NCBI RefSeq assembly: GCF_009389585.1
Contig: NZ_VIYG01000006.1
Coordinates: 1-64,000, forward strand
Length of the DNA: 64,000 bases
DNA from: Oceanobacillus sp. CFH 90083
Lineage (GTDB): Bacteria; Bacillota; Bacilli; Bacillales; Amphibacillaceae
Direction: 5' to 3'
Shown: piece by piece, positions 53,028 to 62,756 of the stretch
How the letters are laid out: each line of letters begins with the position of its first letter
Numbering within the stretch: the first letter of the stretch is position 1
Translations under genes and position numbers: made by a program
Notes under the pieces: generated by a model
Database searches by the model: none
What the model was told of the DNA's origin: nothing
Seen by the model: the letters and a program-made list of their open reading frames with translations, nothing else

Positions 53028-53102
53028 TTTCACTCTACAAATACATCCATCATTCGGTCTCCATGCTGATTTTTCTATACAGAGACAGGAGTAGTTGTAT
53101 TA

Positions 53103-53705
53103 TTATTCAATTAAATTGTCTTCACTTAGCCCACTCATATGAAAAGCTGCTTCCTTATTATCAAAACGTGCCATCAAAGCAACTTTCCCCTCTGTTATTT
53201 TCATATAAGTATAGACAGTAGCCTGGCTCTTTATTTCACCGTTCATTTCATACCATGTCCCATGCTGTTCAAGAATAATATTATTTCCTTTAGCAAAGCG
53301 GTTTATTGTAACTAATTTTAGATTTGCCCGTTCTAACCAGTCGGCTAAATGATGGCTTCCAATGATTGATCCTTTAGGTCCGTTGATCTCAATATTTGGA
53401 TGAGTCAGTTCAAGCAAGGAGGGTACATCTTTTATATTCGATTTTTCAATCCATAGCCCTGCTGTTTTAATTGTTGAAGCCAGGGTTCCTTTTTTAGATT
53501 GGTATTTTAGAAAAGAAGATGAGCGTTCAATAAGATTTTCTTCCCTAGTGTTAAAAACATGGAGTAAAATCTCTTTAATCTCTTGTTTGTTAGGTTCATC
53601 TATAAATAGATATGATTGAATTAAAGATTCTTTTAACGTATAGAACTGTTCTTCCGAAATAACTTCTTCAACATTCTTTGCTTTTATGTGTGCGTAACAC
53701 ATCAT
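53103..53705 (-). CDS. Protein with C-terminal SnoaL-like (NTF2) domain, partner of a TetR regulator
   Basis: A 200-residue protein. Residues about 1-95 are helical and not recognised (YAHIKAKNVEEVISEEQFYT). Residues 98-195 fit the SnoaL/NTF2 cone fold (SLLELTHPNIEINGPKGSII, GSHHLADWLERANLKLVTIN, ILEQHGTWYEM). Its ATG overlaps the TAA of the TetR gene (TAATG), so translation is coupled. NTF2-like proteins bind small molecules or act as isomerases; function here unknown. Confidence 0.65.
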   Translation of the reverse strand: MMCYAHIKAKNVEEVISEEQFYTLKESLIQSYLFIDEPNKQEIKEILLHVFNTREENLIERSSSFLKYQSKKGTLASTIKTAGLWIEKSNIKDVPSLLELTHPNIEINGPKGSIIGSHHLADWLERANLKLVTINRFAKGNNIILEQHGTWYEMNGEIKSQATVYTYMKITEGKVALMARFDNKEAAFHMSGLSEDNLIE

Positions 53706-54310
53706 TATTTATCTCCTTCCTGTTTAATAGCATTAAGAAAATAACTTGTAGAATAGTGAACAAACTCTTCATGGCTCATATTCCCTTCATAAACCAGGGA
53801 ATTGTAGATTAGTGGATCAAATAATTGCATGAGCTGAAGTGACAGGAAGCTAGAAGGGAGGGGAGTATCGAAGCATGGACTTTCTATTCCTTCTTCTATC
53901 ACTTGTCTGAAGCATTCTATAATCTTGTGCTGAATCGAGGATAATTCTTTATTATGATCTTCACTGAATACTGCCCCCATATCAGGAAAACTAGCTAAAA
54001 CAAATTCAAAAAAATCACTTTTATATCCTTCTTCGATAAAATGAATTATTTTATCTTTTGCTGTTCTATCGCTATAAGATATAGTCTCTACGGATTTAAG
54101 AAACTGTAGTATTTTAGGTTTTACAATTGAAAATACTAAATTTTCCTTGGATTTATAGTGCAAATATAGCGTACCCTTGGCAATATCTAATACTTCTGCA
54201 ATATCAATCATCTTAATATTTTGATAACCCTTGGCTTTTATCAGCTTTTCTGCATTTTGTAAGATTAATTCATTTCTTTGGTTGAATTTTTCTTTCATTC
54301 TATTAGACAT
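53705..54310 (-). CDS. TetR/AcrR family transcriptional regulator
   Basis: A 201-residue protein with the N-terminal HTH (ILQNAEKLIKAKGYQNIKMI, then DIAEVLDIAKGTLYLHYKSK) and an all-helical ligand domain. GGAGG precedes the ATG. A 50-base palindrome directly upstream contains two TGAC-N6-GTCA sites, a clear autoregulatory operator. It is transcribed with the SnoaL-like gene. Ligand unknown. Confidence 0.9.
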   Translation of the reverse strand: MSNRMKEKFNQRNELILQNAEKLIKAKGYQNIKMIDIAEVLDIAKGTLYLHYKSKENLVFSIVKPKILQFLKSVETISYSDRTAKDKIIHFIEEGYKSDFFEFVLASFPDMGAVFSEDHNKELSSIQHKIIECFRQVIEEGIESPCFDTPLPSSFLSLQLMQLFDPLIYNSLVYEGNMSHEEFVHYSTSYFLNAIKQEGDK

Positions 54311-54323
54311 TTTTTTCCTCCGT

Positions 54324-54373
54324 AAACTAAAATGACTTAAAGGTCAAATTTGACTTTAAAGTCATTTTAGTTT
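54324..54373 (-). promoter_or_regulatory. TetR operator: 50-base palindrome with two sites
   Basis: Outer arms AAACTAAAATGACTT and AAGTCATTTTAGTTT enclose TGACTTAAAGGTCA (54333-54346) and the perfect palindrome TGACTTTAAAGTCA (54351-54364). It covers the promoter region just upstream of the tetR ribosome binding site. Confidence 0.75.
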
Positions 54374-54706
54374 CTGATCATATAATTGTCAAGTTTATGG
54401 ATAATAAACTAATTCAAATTCAAAAAGAACAAGTTGTTATGGAACGATTTTTCTATGACATTATCTCAATTATGATAAGGTGGGCTTTGCCTTTTCATTT
54501 AAGATATGGTTCGTGATAATCGCCTTTTTAACATTGTCTTTGCACTTAACCAACCTTAAACGTTGCCGGTGTTAAATCTTTAACTGCCGGAATCCAGGCA
54601 ATCCTAAACAAAACAATAGATATCCAAGGATTGGAAATGAAAGTATAATTATAAAAATACCATTTCATGCGATGGTCATGGTATATAGCCTTCCCACGCG
54701 AAACCG
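54374..54706. other. Intergenic region with a possible gene remnant
   Basis: This 333-base gap separates the TetR promoter from the ABC permease end. Near 54558-54648 one plus-strand frame reads VAGVKSLTAGIQAILNKTID before a TAA, coding-like but without start or known family. No other gene, terminator or repeat was found. Confidence 0.3.
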
Positions 54707-55471
54707 CTATTTCAAATCCTCTTTCATTTTATATTTAACAGCCAGGATAGAAAATAATACCAGGAAAATGATGGCCACACCGGCTACATGAATAACATCA
54801 GCCGTATGGTTAAAATCCTTGATACTGACAATCGTATTTACCAGCAAGTAAGAAGTCAGGTTTGTATCGCTGATAAGAGACTCCAGCGCACCCGCAGCTA
54901 TGCCAATCACATTCAGCCCCAGGATGATTCCCGTTACGATGCTTGGAATCGCATTTTTAATAAGCATGGCTGCACATAATACGACAACAGAAAAAGCCCA
55001 ATGGAGCAAAATCTGCCCTGCCACCAGCCTGGCAAAGTAACCGAAACCGCCAAAGGCAGCATTTTGGAAGAATAGCGATCTTCCAATTAAATCTGCAATG
55101 ATCATAATAAAAAACATCAATAATGTGAATATACCAAGCATGAGAATTTTGGAAATAACAGAATTTCTCCGTGCATTTTTGATAGATATATAATTTTTAT
55201 AAAAGCCGGCGTTATATTCACTCATGTAGAAATAAACAGTGAATACCGCAATATACATCAATATCCAGGATGGTGTCTGGGATAGCATCATTTGGATAAA
55301 TTCACTTTCATTCATATTGCTGATTAACACTTCTCCTTGCCCGTCAGGTTGTTCATATTGCTTTAACATAAATATGCCAAATACTTGACAGGCTATAAAG
55401 ACCAGCAATAGCACATACATGATTTTATTTGTGAAAAAACGGTTTAAATCCATTTTAAGAAGGTTAATCAT
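54707..55471 (-). CDS. ABC-2 type permease of a peptide-resistance-like transporter
   Basis: A 254-residue protein with about six membrane segments: FTNKIMYVLLLVFIACQVFG near the N-terminus, an extracytoplasmic loop with LISNMNESEFIQMMLSQTPS, then further helices to LVLFSILAVKY. It starts at ATG 55471, inside the last codons of the ATPase gene (overlap eight bases). It forms the membrane part of the transporter together with the ATPase encoded just before. Confidence 0.87.
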   Translation of the reverse strand: MINLLKMDLNRFFTNKIMYVLLLVFIACQVFGIFMLKQYEQPDGQGEVLISNMNESEFIQMMLSQTPSWILMYIAVFTVYFYMSEYNAGFYKNYISIKNARRNSVISKILMLGIFTLLMFFIMIIADLIGRSLFFQNAAFGGFGYFARLVAGQILLHWAFSVVVLCAAMLIKNAIPSIVTGIILGLNVIGIAAGALESLISDTNLTSYLLVNTIVSIKDFNHTADVIHVAGVAIIFLVLFSILAVKYKMKEDLK

Positions 55472-56390
55472 GGGTTTCACCGCCATTTCCAGTCCGTTCT
55501 AAAAAGTATTGCTCCAACGTCTGCTTATGCTTGGAAATGGAATGAACATAGATATTATTTTCTGCCAGCTTTTTCGTAATTTGCTGACTTCCTGAAGCTG
55601 TATCATAAATGTGTATGATCCGATCATCCATTACTTTGTAATTATAAATACCTAAGTGGTTTTCCAGGATAAGAACAGCCATTTCCGCTTCATCTACCTC
55701 TATTTCAATCCGGTCTTCACATTGAAGCAGCAGTTCTTCCTTTGTGATATTTTCAATAACCTTGCCGTGATAAAGAATGGCGTATTTGGTAGCTACTTTT
55801 GATAGCTCTTCCAGAATATGACTGGAAATAATAATGGTAATCCCGGTTTTATTTAAATCCCAAATTAACTTCCTGATTTCAGAAATACCCTGTGGATCGA
55901 GCCCATTGATAGGTTCATCAAGGATCAGAACATCCGGACTGCCCATTAATGCAATGGCAATCCTGAGCCTTTGCTTCATCCCCATGGAATAGTTTTTAAC
56001 TTTCGTTTTATTTGATTTATCCAATCCAACGAGATCTAATAGGTCATGAATATGTTTCTTACGATTTTTTAATCCATAGGAAATTGCCGTCAAATCAAGG
56101 TTTTTATAGGCAGAATAATGGGGGAATATCCCTGTGTCCTCGATTAATAAACCCATCCGTTCAAAATAGGCATGATTTCTTTCTACAGCATTATCGAATA
56201 AATGAATTTCGCCAGACGTAGGATATATAAGTCCTCCAATCATCTTTAGCAAAGTAGATTTACCTGAGCCATTTGGACCGATCAATCCGAAAATATCGCC
56301 TTTTCTAATTTTAAAATCGACGTTATTGACTGCCTTTTTTAATTTGAATTGTTTCGTGAGCTGTTTCACTTCAATAATTTCACTTGACAT
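55464..56390 (-). CDS. ABC transporter ATP-binding protein (BcrA/lantibiotic-immunity type)
   Basis: A 308-residue ATPase. Walker A GPNGSGKST (about residues 38-46), signature NYSMGMKQRLRIAIALMG, Walker B VLILDEPINGLDPQ, H-loop IISSHILEELSKVA. The C-terminal 80 residues form the extra domain seen in BcrA, NukF and related self-protection ATPases. Order with the upstream two-component genes suggests an inducible transporter responding to a membrane-active peptide; this is inference. Confidence 0.9.
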   Translation of the reverse strand: MSSEIIEVKQLTKQFKLKKAVNNVDFKIRKGDIFGLIGPNGSGKSTLLKMIGGLIYPTSGEIHLFDNAVERNHAYFERMGLLIEDTGIFPHYSAYKNLDLTAISYGLKNRKKHIHDLLDLVGLDKSNKTKVKNYSMGMKQRLRIAIALMGSPDVLILDEPINGLDPQGISEIRKLIWDLNKTGITIIISSHILEELSKVATKYAILYHGKVIENITKEELLLQCEDRIEIEVDEAEMAVLILENHLGIYNYKVMDDRIIHIYDTASGSQQITKKLAENNIYVHSISKHKQTLEQYFLERTGNGGETHD

Positions 56391-56474
56391 ATCGGCTGCC
56401 CCCTTTGTAATGAATGTACTAAAGATAAGCTAATATAACGCCAAGAAAAGGTTAAGAAAGTTCAAAGAAACATG

Positions 56475-57170
56475 CTATTTACTTAACCGGAAGCCGATTC
56501 CCCAGACAGTATCAATGTATTTCTCTTCATCAAATTGCTTTATTTTATTGCGGATGTTGCTGATATGAACGGAAATGGTTTTATCCTCTCCCATGTATAT
56601 ATCATCCCACGCCAGCTCGTACAGGTCCTGTCTTGTAAATACACGTGCCGGGTTTTTTACTAAAAGTTCAATGATTTTGTATTCCTGTCTTGTCAGGTTT
56701 AATTCTGAATGGTGAATGGTAACACACATCGTTTCACTGTCTAAAACTAGGTTTTTATACTTATGTGTCCCGGGAGAATTACTTTGAGAATTTCTTTTTA
56801 TATGTACATAGATTCTTGCAAGCAATTCTTCTACTTCGAATGGTTTGGTGACATAATCGTCGGCCCCCAAATCAAATAAGTTTAATTTATGATCCAGCTT
56901 TTCTTTGGCAGATAATACAATGACAGGGGTATCACAGTTCAAATTTGTTCTTAGTTCACACATAAATTCTTCCCCTGATAAACCGGGGAGCATCAAATCC
57001 AATATAATTAAATCATAGACCTGCTGATGCACGTTCATTTTTCCTTCACTGCCGGAAAAGCTTTGCGTGCATAGGAAATTTTCTTTCTGTAGAACGTCGG
57101 ATATAATATTGTTAATATGTACGTCGTCTTCAATAATTAGAATATGAGGCTGTTTCATTTCAATATCCAT
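56475..57170 (-). CDS. OmpR family response regulator
   Basis: A 231-residue regulator with a receiver (acidic pocket EDDV, phospho-Asp58 in DLIILDLMLPG, Lys in DYVTKPFEVEELLARIYVHI) and an OmpR winged helix (LNLTRQEYKIIELLVKNPAR, VSVHISNIRNKIKQ-type). ATG 57170 is chosen because GGGAGG lies six bases upstream. It overlaps the kinase gene by 11 bases and precedes the ABC genes, which it probably activates. Confidence 0.92.
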   Translation of the reverse strand: MDIEMKQPHILIIEDDVHINNIISDVLQKENFLCTQSFSGSEGKMNVHQQVYDLIILDLMLPGLSGEEFMCELRTNLNCDTPVIVLSAKEKLDHKLNLFDLGADDYVTKPFEVEELLARIYVHIKRNSQSNSPGTHKYKNLVLDSETMCVTIHHSELNLTRQEYKIIELLVKNPARVFTRQDLYELAWDDIYMGEDKTISVHISNIRNKIKQFDEEKYIDTVWGIGFRLSK

Positions 57171-58080
57171 GTGCTTCCTCCCTTGGCATTTTTGTGAATA
57201 TAACACTGATGCAAAAACGATTTTCTTCTAATTCAGCATGGACACGACCATTCATTTTTTCCACGAGTGATTTAACAATAGACAGTCCCAGACCGGAAGT
57301 AGGTTTGCTGCGTGAAGCGTCTTCTTTATAAAAACGGGTAAATATTTTGTTAAAGTTGACCAGCTCACTTTCTTTCAGCAGATTGCTAAAGTCCAGCCGG
57401 CTTTCCTGCTGATTTTCTTCATAACGAACCGTGAAAGTACCTTCTCCATGCAGAAAATAATTTTTAATAACATTTTCATAAATTCTTTCCAATGCATTTT
57501 CATTTCCCATGATATAAACAGGGGATTCTGGCAGAGTCAAGTCAGGCTCCATACCGATTTGCGTAAAGTCATCAATAAAAAAGAAAAGACGCTTGTTTAA
57601 TGCGTTGATGATATCGGTCTGCTCAAGTTCTAAATGATAATCCGGATTTTCCAGCTTAGTATATAGAAATAATTCATCCACAAGTGTGATAATTTGTTTT
57701 ATTCTCGTTTGTGCCATTGTGACATAGTGCGTTATTTCTTTCTTATTATCAGAGCGTTCGGCCAGCTGCAGATAACCGACAAGTGATGTCAGCGGGGTGC
57801 GGATGTCATGAGACAGACTGACAATTGTCTCATTAATTTCTTCGCTTTTCTTGATAAATTCCTGGTTTTGCTTCCTTTGATTGCGAAGAAGTGTATTGCA
57901 GATATCGGTTAATTGATAAATTTCTTTTGGCTTGATTTGTGTTTGAATAAATTTGAAGGAATCATGCTTTGAAATAAAAGCCAATTGATCGCTAATATCT
58001 TTTATTTGATTCTTATAGTATATCAGGTAAATAGTTTGGACCAGGAATGCCAGGGATACGATTGTCAGAGCGATAAGCAT
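57160..58080 (-). CDS. Sensor histidine kinase with one membrane anchor
   Basis: A 306-residue kinase with a single N-terminal membrane helix (residues 2-22), a linker, the HisKA domain with His91 in SLSHDIRTPLTSLVGYLQLA and a HATPase domain (ERIYENVIKNYFLHGEG, SGLGLSIVKSLVEKMNGRV). There is no extracellular sensor loop, so the signal is likely taken from the membrane or the partner transporter. The N box is NVIKNYFLHG, standard. An inverted repeat GGCATAGG/CCTATGCC lies upstream. Confidence 0.9.
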   Translation of the reverse strand: MLIALTIVSLAFLVQTIYLIYYKNQIKDISDQLAFISKHDSFKFIQTQIKPKEIYQLTDICNTLLRNQRKQNQEFIKKSEEINETIVSLSHDIRTPLTSLVGYLQLAERSDNKKEITHYVTMAQTRIKQIITLVDELFLYTKLENPDYHLELEQTDIINALNKRLFFFIDDFTQIGMEPDLTLPESPVYIMGNENALERIYENVIKNYFLHGEGTFTVRYEENQQESRLDFSNLLKESELVNFNKIFTRFYKEDASRSKPTSGLGLSIVKSLVEKMNGRVHAELEENRFCISVIFTKMPREEAHGY

Positions 58081-58119
58081 TTCTTCACTTCCTTTCCTTT
58101 CAAAATATGCTGATCTGCG

Positions 58120-58153
58120 GGCATAGGTAATTATAGTGAGAAATTCCTATGCC
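58120..58153. promoter_or_regulatory. Inverted repeat GGCATAGG/CCTATGCC upstream of the kinase gene
   Basis: Eight-base arms (58120-58127 and 58146-58153), 18 bases apart, 40 bases before the kinase start. A candidate binding site in the promoter of the regulatory and transport genes. Confidence 0.45.
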
Positions 58154-58364
58154 TAAATAGTTGGAATAGTGCTGTTATGACTGTTCTAGCATCTATGTTT
58201 ATTTTGTATTCATTCCTGATAATTCTGTTTATTTTAATAATACCAAAATTTTAATTGACAGGGATACTTGTTTTATATAAAGTGTTCATTAACTATGTCT
58301 ATAATTTATGTTTTGGTAAAATTCAGGTAATTCATATTAGATTGTAATAAAGAGGAGGAGAATC

Positions 58365-58613
58365 GTGAAACAGAAAAAGGAGCCAATAAAAAATTGGAGA
58401 ATTTGGGTTGTTTTAATTGTATTGTTTGTTCTAAGTGTTCCATGGTATTTACCAACTGGATCCTATGAACCTTTTATTTTGGGAGTCCCTTATTGGGCAT
58501 GGATTATTCTTGGGGTTTCCTTAGCCATATCTATCGTATTAACTTATATTTTAAAGCATCACTGGCATATGACCGATGAAGAAGAGTTATGGGAGGAGGA
58601 AGAGGAACAATGA
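58365..58613 (+). CDS. DUF3311 small membrane protein of a sodium symporter operon
   Basis: An 82-residue protein with two membrane segments (residues 10-27 and 40-61) joined by VPWYLPTGSYEPFILGVPYW, the DUF3311 signature, and an acidic tail (DEEELWEEEEEQ). GTG start follows GAGGAGGAG. DUF3311 proteins regularly sit in front of SSS symporters. Its stop overlaps the symporter start. Confidence 0.85.
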   Translation: MKQKKEPIKNWRIWVVLIVLFVLSVPWYLPTGSYEPFILGVPYWAWIILGVSLAISIVLTYILKHHWHMTDEEELWEEEEEQ

Positions 58614-60097
58614 ATGATCTCGCTTTTTCAGGCGCTTCCGGTATTATTATTATGCTGTTCTATGGTTTTTTAATGCTATTGATCGGGTTTATTACATATT
58701 GGAAAAATAAAGGACTGCATCAATCAAATAAGGAATTTTATCTGGGAGGCGGCAACCTTAGTGTATTTGTATTATTCTTTACTTTCTTTGCCACTCAATA
58801 CAGTGGAAATACGATTGTAGGCTATGCACCAACTGCTTACCGTATGGGTTTTTTCTGGATGCAATCCATTACCTTTTTCATTTTAATTGTCATAGGATAT
58901 TTAATATTTGCCCCGAGATTGTATGTATTGAGTAAGAGGTATCAATTTATTACTCCATCAGATTATATTCAGAAACGATTTCAGTCTAAGGGCGTGACAT
59001 TACTTGCTTCTATACTAATGTTATATGGATTGTGTAATTTTATGCTAGAGCAAATTATTGCGATTGGCCACGGTGTCAGCGGGTTAACGGGGGGCACGAT
59101 TCCTTATCAGGCTGCTGTGCTGTTTTTTGTTTCCGTGATGGTTATCTATGGATGGCTGGGCGGAATGCGTTCTGTAGCCTATACAGATACCATGCAGGGA
59201 ATTGCTTTGCTTGTTGGTGTAGTTATCCTGTTGATCGGATCAATGGTTTATTTTGGCGGTTTACCGAGTGCAGTGGAATATACGGCAACTGTCTCACCAG
59301 AGAAGCTTGGTGTCCCAGATAGCACGGGGCTGGTCAGTTGGTTTAGTATGCTCTTTCTTGTCATGATTGGAGCGGCGATTTACCCACATGCAATTCAGAG
59401 AATATTTGCCGCTAAAAGTGAAAAGTCTTTGAAAAAATCTTTGTCGTGGATGGCGTGGATGCCTTTTGTTACTTCTGGTTTTGTATTTATCATCGGAATT
59501 ATTGGGATTCAAGCATTTCCCGGACTGAGTGAAGGAGAGTCAGAGCAGCTTGTCGGAATGATGGCAAATCATATCGCTATGCAGAATTCATTTTTTTATT
59601 GGGCAATGGTGATTTTATTTGGGGGAATTGTTGCTGCAATTATATCTACTGCTGATTCTGTTTTGCTGACATTATCATCAATTATTTCCAAAGACATTTA
59701 TGCCACCCACATAAATAAACATGCAAATGAACAAAAACAAATTCTTGTCGGGAAAATAACCGGAGTAGTATTTGTTGTGATTTTAATGCTGATTGCCTGG
59801 TATCCACCGGCAACCTTGTATCGGATTTTCATCCTGAAATTTGAACTGCTGATTCAGATTGCTCCTGCGTTTATTCTGGGTCTCTACTGGAAAAGGCTTC
59901 ATCGTCATGCTGTATTCATTGGTATGCTGGCCGGGACCATTATTGCTTCCATCATGGTATTTTCTGGTTTACAGCCTTTAGGCGTCGCAAGCGGGCTATG
60001 GGGACTGGCTGTTAATTTCGTTCTGTGTATCGTGCTGAGTTATGTGATGAAAGATTCAAAAACGGAGGTTGAATGGTTAAGAAAAGGAATATCCTAA
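58610..60097 (+). CDS. Sodium:solute symporter (SSS family)
   Basis: A 495-residue LeuT-fold transporter with about 13 membrane segments: NKEFYLGGGNLSVFVLFFTF, QYSGNTIVGYAPTAYRMGFF, IYGWLGGMRSVAYTDTMQGI and GGIVAAIISTADSVLLTLSS (sodium-binding Ser/Asp region). It fits the PanF/monocarboxylate branch of SSS. ATG 58610 is preferred, overlapping the DUF3311 stop (ATGA) with GGAGGAGGAAGAGG as its site. Substrate unknown. Confidence 0.9.
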   Translation: MNDLAFSGASGIIIMLFYGFLMLLIGFITYWKNKGLHQSNKEFYLGGGNLSVFVLFFTFFATQYSGNTIVGYAPTAYRMGFFWMQSITFFILIVIGYLIFAPRLYVLSKRYQFITPSDYIQKRFQSKGVTLLASILMLYGLCNFMLEQIIAIGHGVSGLTGGTIPYQAAVLFFVSVMVIYGWLGGMRSVAYTDTMQGIALLVGVVILLIGSMVYFGGLPSAVEYTATVSPEKLGVPDSTGLVSWFSMLFLVMIGAAIYPHAIQRIFAAKSEKSLKKSLSWMAWMPFVTSGFVFIIGIIGIQAFPGLSEGESEQLVGMMANHIAMQNSFFYWAMVILFGGIVAAIISTADSVLLTLSSIISKDIYATHINKHANEQKQILVGKITGVVFVVILMLIAWYPPATLYRIFILKFELLIQIAPAFILGLYWKRLHRHAVFIGMLAGTIIASIMVFSGLQPLGVASGLWGLAVNFVLCIVLSYVMKDSKTEVEWLRKGIS

Positions 60098-60427
60098 AGG
60101 GTTATTTTGTTGAATGAAGCAGGAAACAGGTTGTATGGAGAATTACTTTAAAAAGATGATAAAGTTCGATATACAGATTGTCTCGTTTCCAGAATAGGGA
60201 CACTATGTGATTTTTGATAGAAGGGGAGTAAAGCAAAACTTGTCTTTTCTCCCCGACCCAATTCTTATTTTACAATAGCAAAGTGTTTAATATTAGCTGA
60301 ACTACTTAGCTGGCTTTCTTTTCTTAACAAAAAAACGGCTTTCTTTTTTTAATAGAGAATCGGCTAGAAAATTAAATTCCTGACTGCTAAATCTTCATTT
60401 TTCCAATAATGCATTATCTCTGTCTAT
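60098..60427. other. Intergenic region between convergent symporter and helD genes
   Basis: A 330-base AT-rich gap. GGCTTTCTTTT occurs twice as direct repeats near 60310-60345, and poly-T tracts may serve termination. No gene was found. Confidence 0.4.
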
Positions 60428-62467
60428 CTAATTGACGAGTAGCGGTGATGCTTGCCCGCCGTAAATAATCGATAAATGATGCAGTGCCCTTGTACAGCCG
60501 ACATATAATAATTTCGTTGCTTGCTCTGTACTTGGATAATGTTCTTCATCGACATCGACCATTAAAACAGCATCAAACTCCAACCCCTTTGATACATACA
60601 CAGGCAATAAGGAGATTCCGCCTTCATATGATTTATCCTCCGTTGTAATCATTGTCAGCTCTGGAATCTTTTCTTTTAGTTCTGGATAAACCTTGTTACA
60701 ATCGGCCTCGGATCTTAAAATAACTGCAATAGTGTTCATATCCTGTTTTTTCATCTCGTGAATCCAGCTTATGATTTTACCTGATTTATCTTCTGCTTCT
60801 ACTTGTTGAATATGCACCTCCTCACCGCTTCGGAATATCGGCTCTGCATAGGCGGGACGATTGGCAAGATGACGGAGAATCGTGTTGGAAAAGGCAATAA
60901 TCTCATAGGTGGAGCGATAGCTTTTCGTCATTTGAAAGAATTTTGCACGGGATATACCAAAAAGATCGATAAAGTTTTCCCACTTATCAATTCCTTCGTT
61001 GCTGTGAATGCCTTGTGCTAAATCTCCTAATATCGTAAAGGATGCTGTTTTGGTACGTGCGTTTAATACAGATACCTGATATGGGGAAAAATCTTGTGCT
61101 TCATCAATCACGACATGATCAAATCGTTCGTCTCTTTCTACCCCGTACCAATAATCATGAATATCAAGCAGGGGAGCCAGGTCATTCAATGTTATTTTAT
61201 TCTTGGGCGGCAAAAGCTGAGGCTTCCCCATTCTTTTTAAGATTTGGGCGTAAAGCTCGTAAGGTTTCCTTTTTTTCCATTTCCGTAAATATCTGCGTAA
61301 TTCCTTTTTGCCATCTTTACGAGCTTGCTCCTGCTCTTTTTTCTCTTCATACATCTTCGCTTCAATTTCTACCCAGCGTGTTAACTTTGCTTTCAGTCGT
61401 TCGTATTTCTTGATCACAGAGTTGCCTTTAAAATCTGCATCCAGCCAGTTTTTCATTTTTTCCAGCGACACACCCTGCCTGTTTTCCCAAGGAATAAAGT
61501 CTTCCTTGGGCAGCCATTCTTTTTCCAGCTGTGATAATTGTTCTCTGATTTGCTGTTGGAATGCCAACGAGCCTTTCCAGTTATCCTGCTCGGCTGTATC
61601 TGATTCAAAAAATGCTTTTCTTCTTTCACTGAGAGATTCCAGCTTGCATGCTGGGTCATCGATAATGGAAGTCATGACCCATTTTGGAAAGGTGGTCTGG
61701 ACAATATCTCCGACGCCCAATTCGGGCAGCACCTGTGAAATATAATCAAGAAAGATGGTATTGGGTGCAAAGATAATCATCCGCTGTGCTGTTAATTGTT
61801 CCCGGTATTCGTATAATAAATAGGCCAACCGGTGAAGAGCCACCGTTGTTTTCCCGCTCCCGGCAACTCCTTGGATAATTACTGCCTTATTTAAGGGGTA
61901 GCGGATGATTTCATTCTGTTCCCCCTGGATGGTAGCAACAATATCACGAAGTCTATTATCTTTTTGGTCTTTCAGTTTATATAATAGAAATTCATCTCCA
62001 CCAGCAGCCTCCTGCTCTCCGCGGATATAACGGTCTACCACCCTTTGCAGCTCCTGCTCATAGGTGACAATATTTCTTTTTAAGTAGATTTCACCCTCCA
62101 CGATACCGTCTGGAGACAAATAATAGACATCATCTTCACTTCCGCTGAAGCCGTAGAATAAGCTGGCAATCGGTGCACGCCAGTCGGTGATCAGGACATC
62201 CCCGGTATTCTCATCAAAAACACCGGCTTTACCAATATAAGTGGCTGTCACTTCCTCATTATCTTCATCTTTAAAATCAAGCCGGGCGAAGTAAGGCTCT
62301 TTTTCAGCAATGGTTAAAGATTCTCTTAGTCGCCTTCGATTGTCTTCCAATACTTTTTCGGTAAAATCATCACCGAGATATTCAGGTATAGAAGCCAGTC
62401 GTTCGTATTGTTTATTGATAGCAGTTACTGTTTCAGATAAACGCTCTTTTTCTTTCTCAAATTTCAT
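60428..62467 (-). CDS. helD: HelD-type RNA polymerase-recycling helicase (UvrD/Rep-like)
   Basis: A 679-residue SF1 helicase-like protein. N-terminal coiled arm (MKFEKEKERLSETVTAINKQ), Walker A GVAGSGKTTVALHRLAYLLY near residue 215, Walker B VVIDEAQDFSPYQVSVLN, motif IV-VI region SYRSTYEIIAFSN and VYVSKGLEFDAVLMVDVDEE with CTRALHHLSIIYGG. HelD binds stalled RNA polymerase and releases it from DNA. ATG 62467 follows AAGGAGGG. B. subtilis HelD is about 770 residues, so this is the shorter common paralogue type; the symbol marks the family. Confidence 0.85.
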   Translation of the reverse strand: MKFEKEKERLSETVTAINKQYERLASIPEYLGDDFTEKVLEDNRRRLRESLTIAEKEPYFARLDFKDEDNEEVTATYIGKAGVFDENTGDVLITDWRAPIASLFYGFSGSEDDVYYLSPDGIVEGEIYLKRNIVTYEQELQRVVDRYIRGEQEAAGGDEFLLYKLKDQKDNRLRDIVATIQGEQNEIIRYPLNKAVIIQGVAGSGKTTVALHRLAYLLYEYREQLTAQRMIIFAPNTIFLDYISQVLPELGVGDIVQTTFPKWVMTSIIDDPACKLESLSERRKAFFESDTAEQDNWKGSLAFQQQIREQLSQLEKEWLPKEDFIPWENRQGVSLEKMKNWLDADFKGNSVIKKYERLKAKLTRWVEIEAKMYEEKKEQEQARKDGKKELRRYLRKWKKRKPYELYAQILKRMGKPQLLPPKNKITLNDLAPLLDIHDYWYGVERDERFDHVVIDEAQDFSPYQVSVLNARTKTASFTILGDLAQGIHSNEGIDKWENFIDLFGISRAKFFQMTKSYRSTYEIIAFSNTILRHLANRPAYAEPIFRSGEEVHIQQVEAEDKSGKIISWIHEMKKQDMNTIAVILRSEADCNKVYPELKEKIPELTMITTEDKSYEGGISLLPVYVSKGLEFDAVLMVDVDEEHYPSTEQATKLLYVGCTRALHHLSIIYGGQASPLLVN

Positions 62468-62756
62468 TGTGAATCCCTCCTTAACTGAATGTCTCGTTAT
62501 TTTAGCAATAAATTTCAAGAAAATATAGACTTATATATTTCCTTGATGTATACTACTAAATACAGTAGTGCTAAAAATAAAATTACATAAAATGTAAAAA
62601 ATTCCGGAGAATATGATAGACATCCTGGAGTTTTTTCTGTTTTTGTCCCAGCCAGCCCGGTTTGAAAAAAATAAATAGCTTTTATCATGGACAATACATC
62701 TGATACAGAGTAAAATATGGTTCTTGTTCAGAAAGAATATTGAAGGAGTATGCAGG

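Noticed and set aside
54707-58080. Classical BceRS-BceAB module
   Set aside because: The permease is only about 254 residues with ABC-2 features and lacks the large extracellular loop of BceB.
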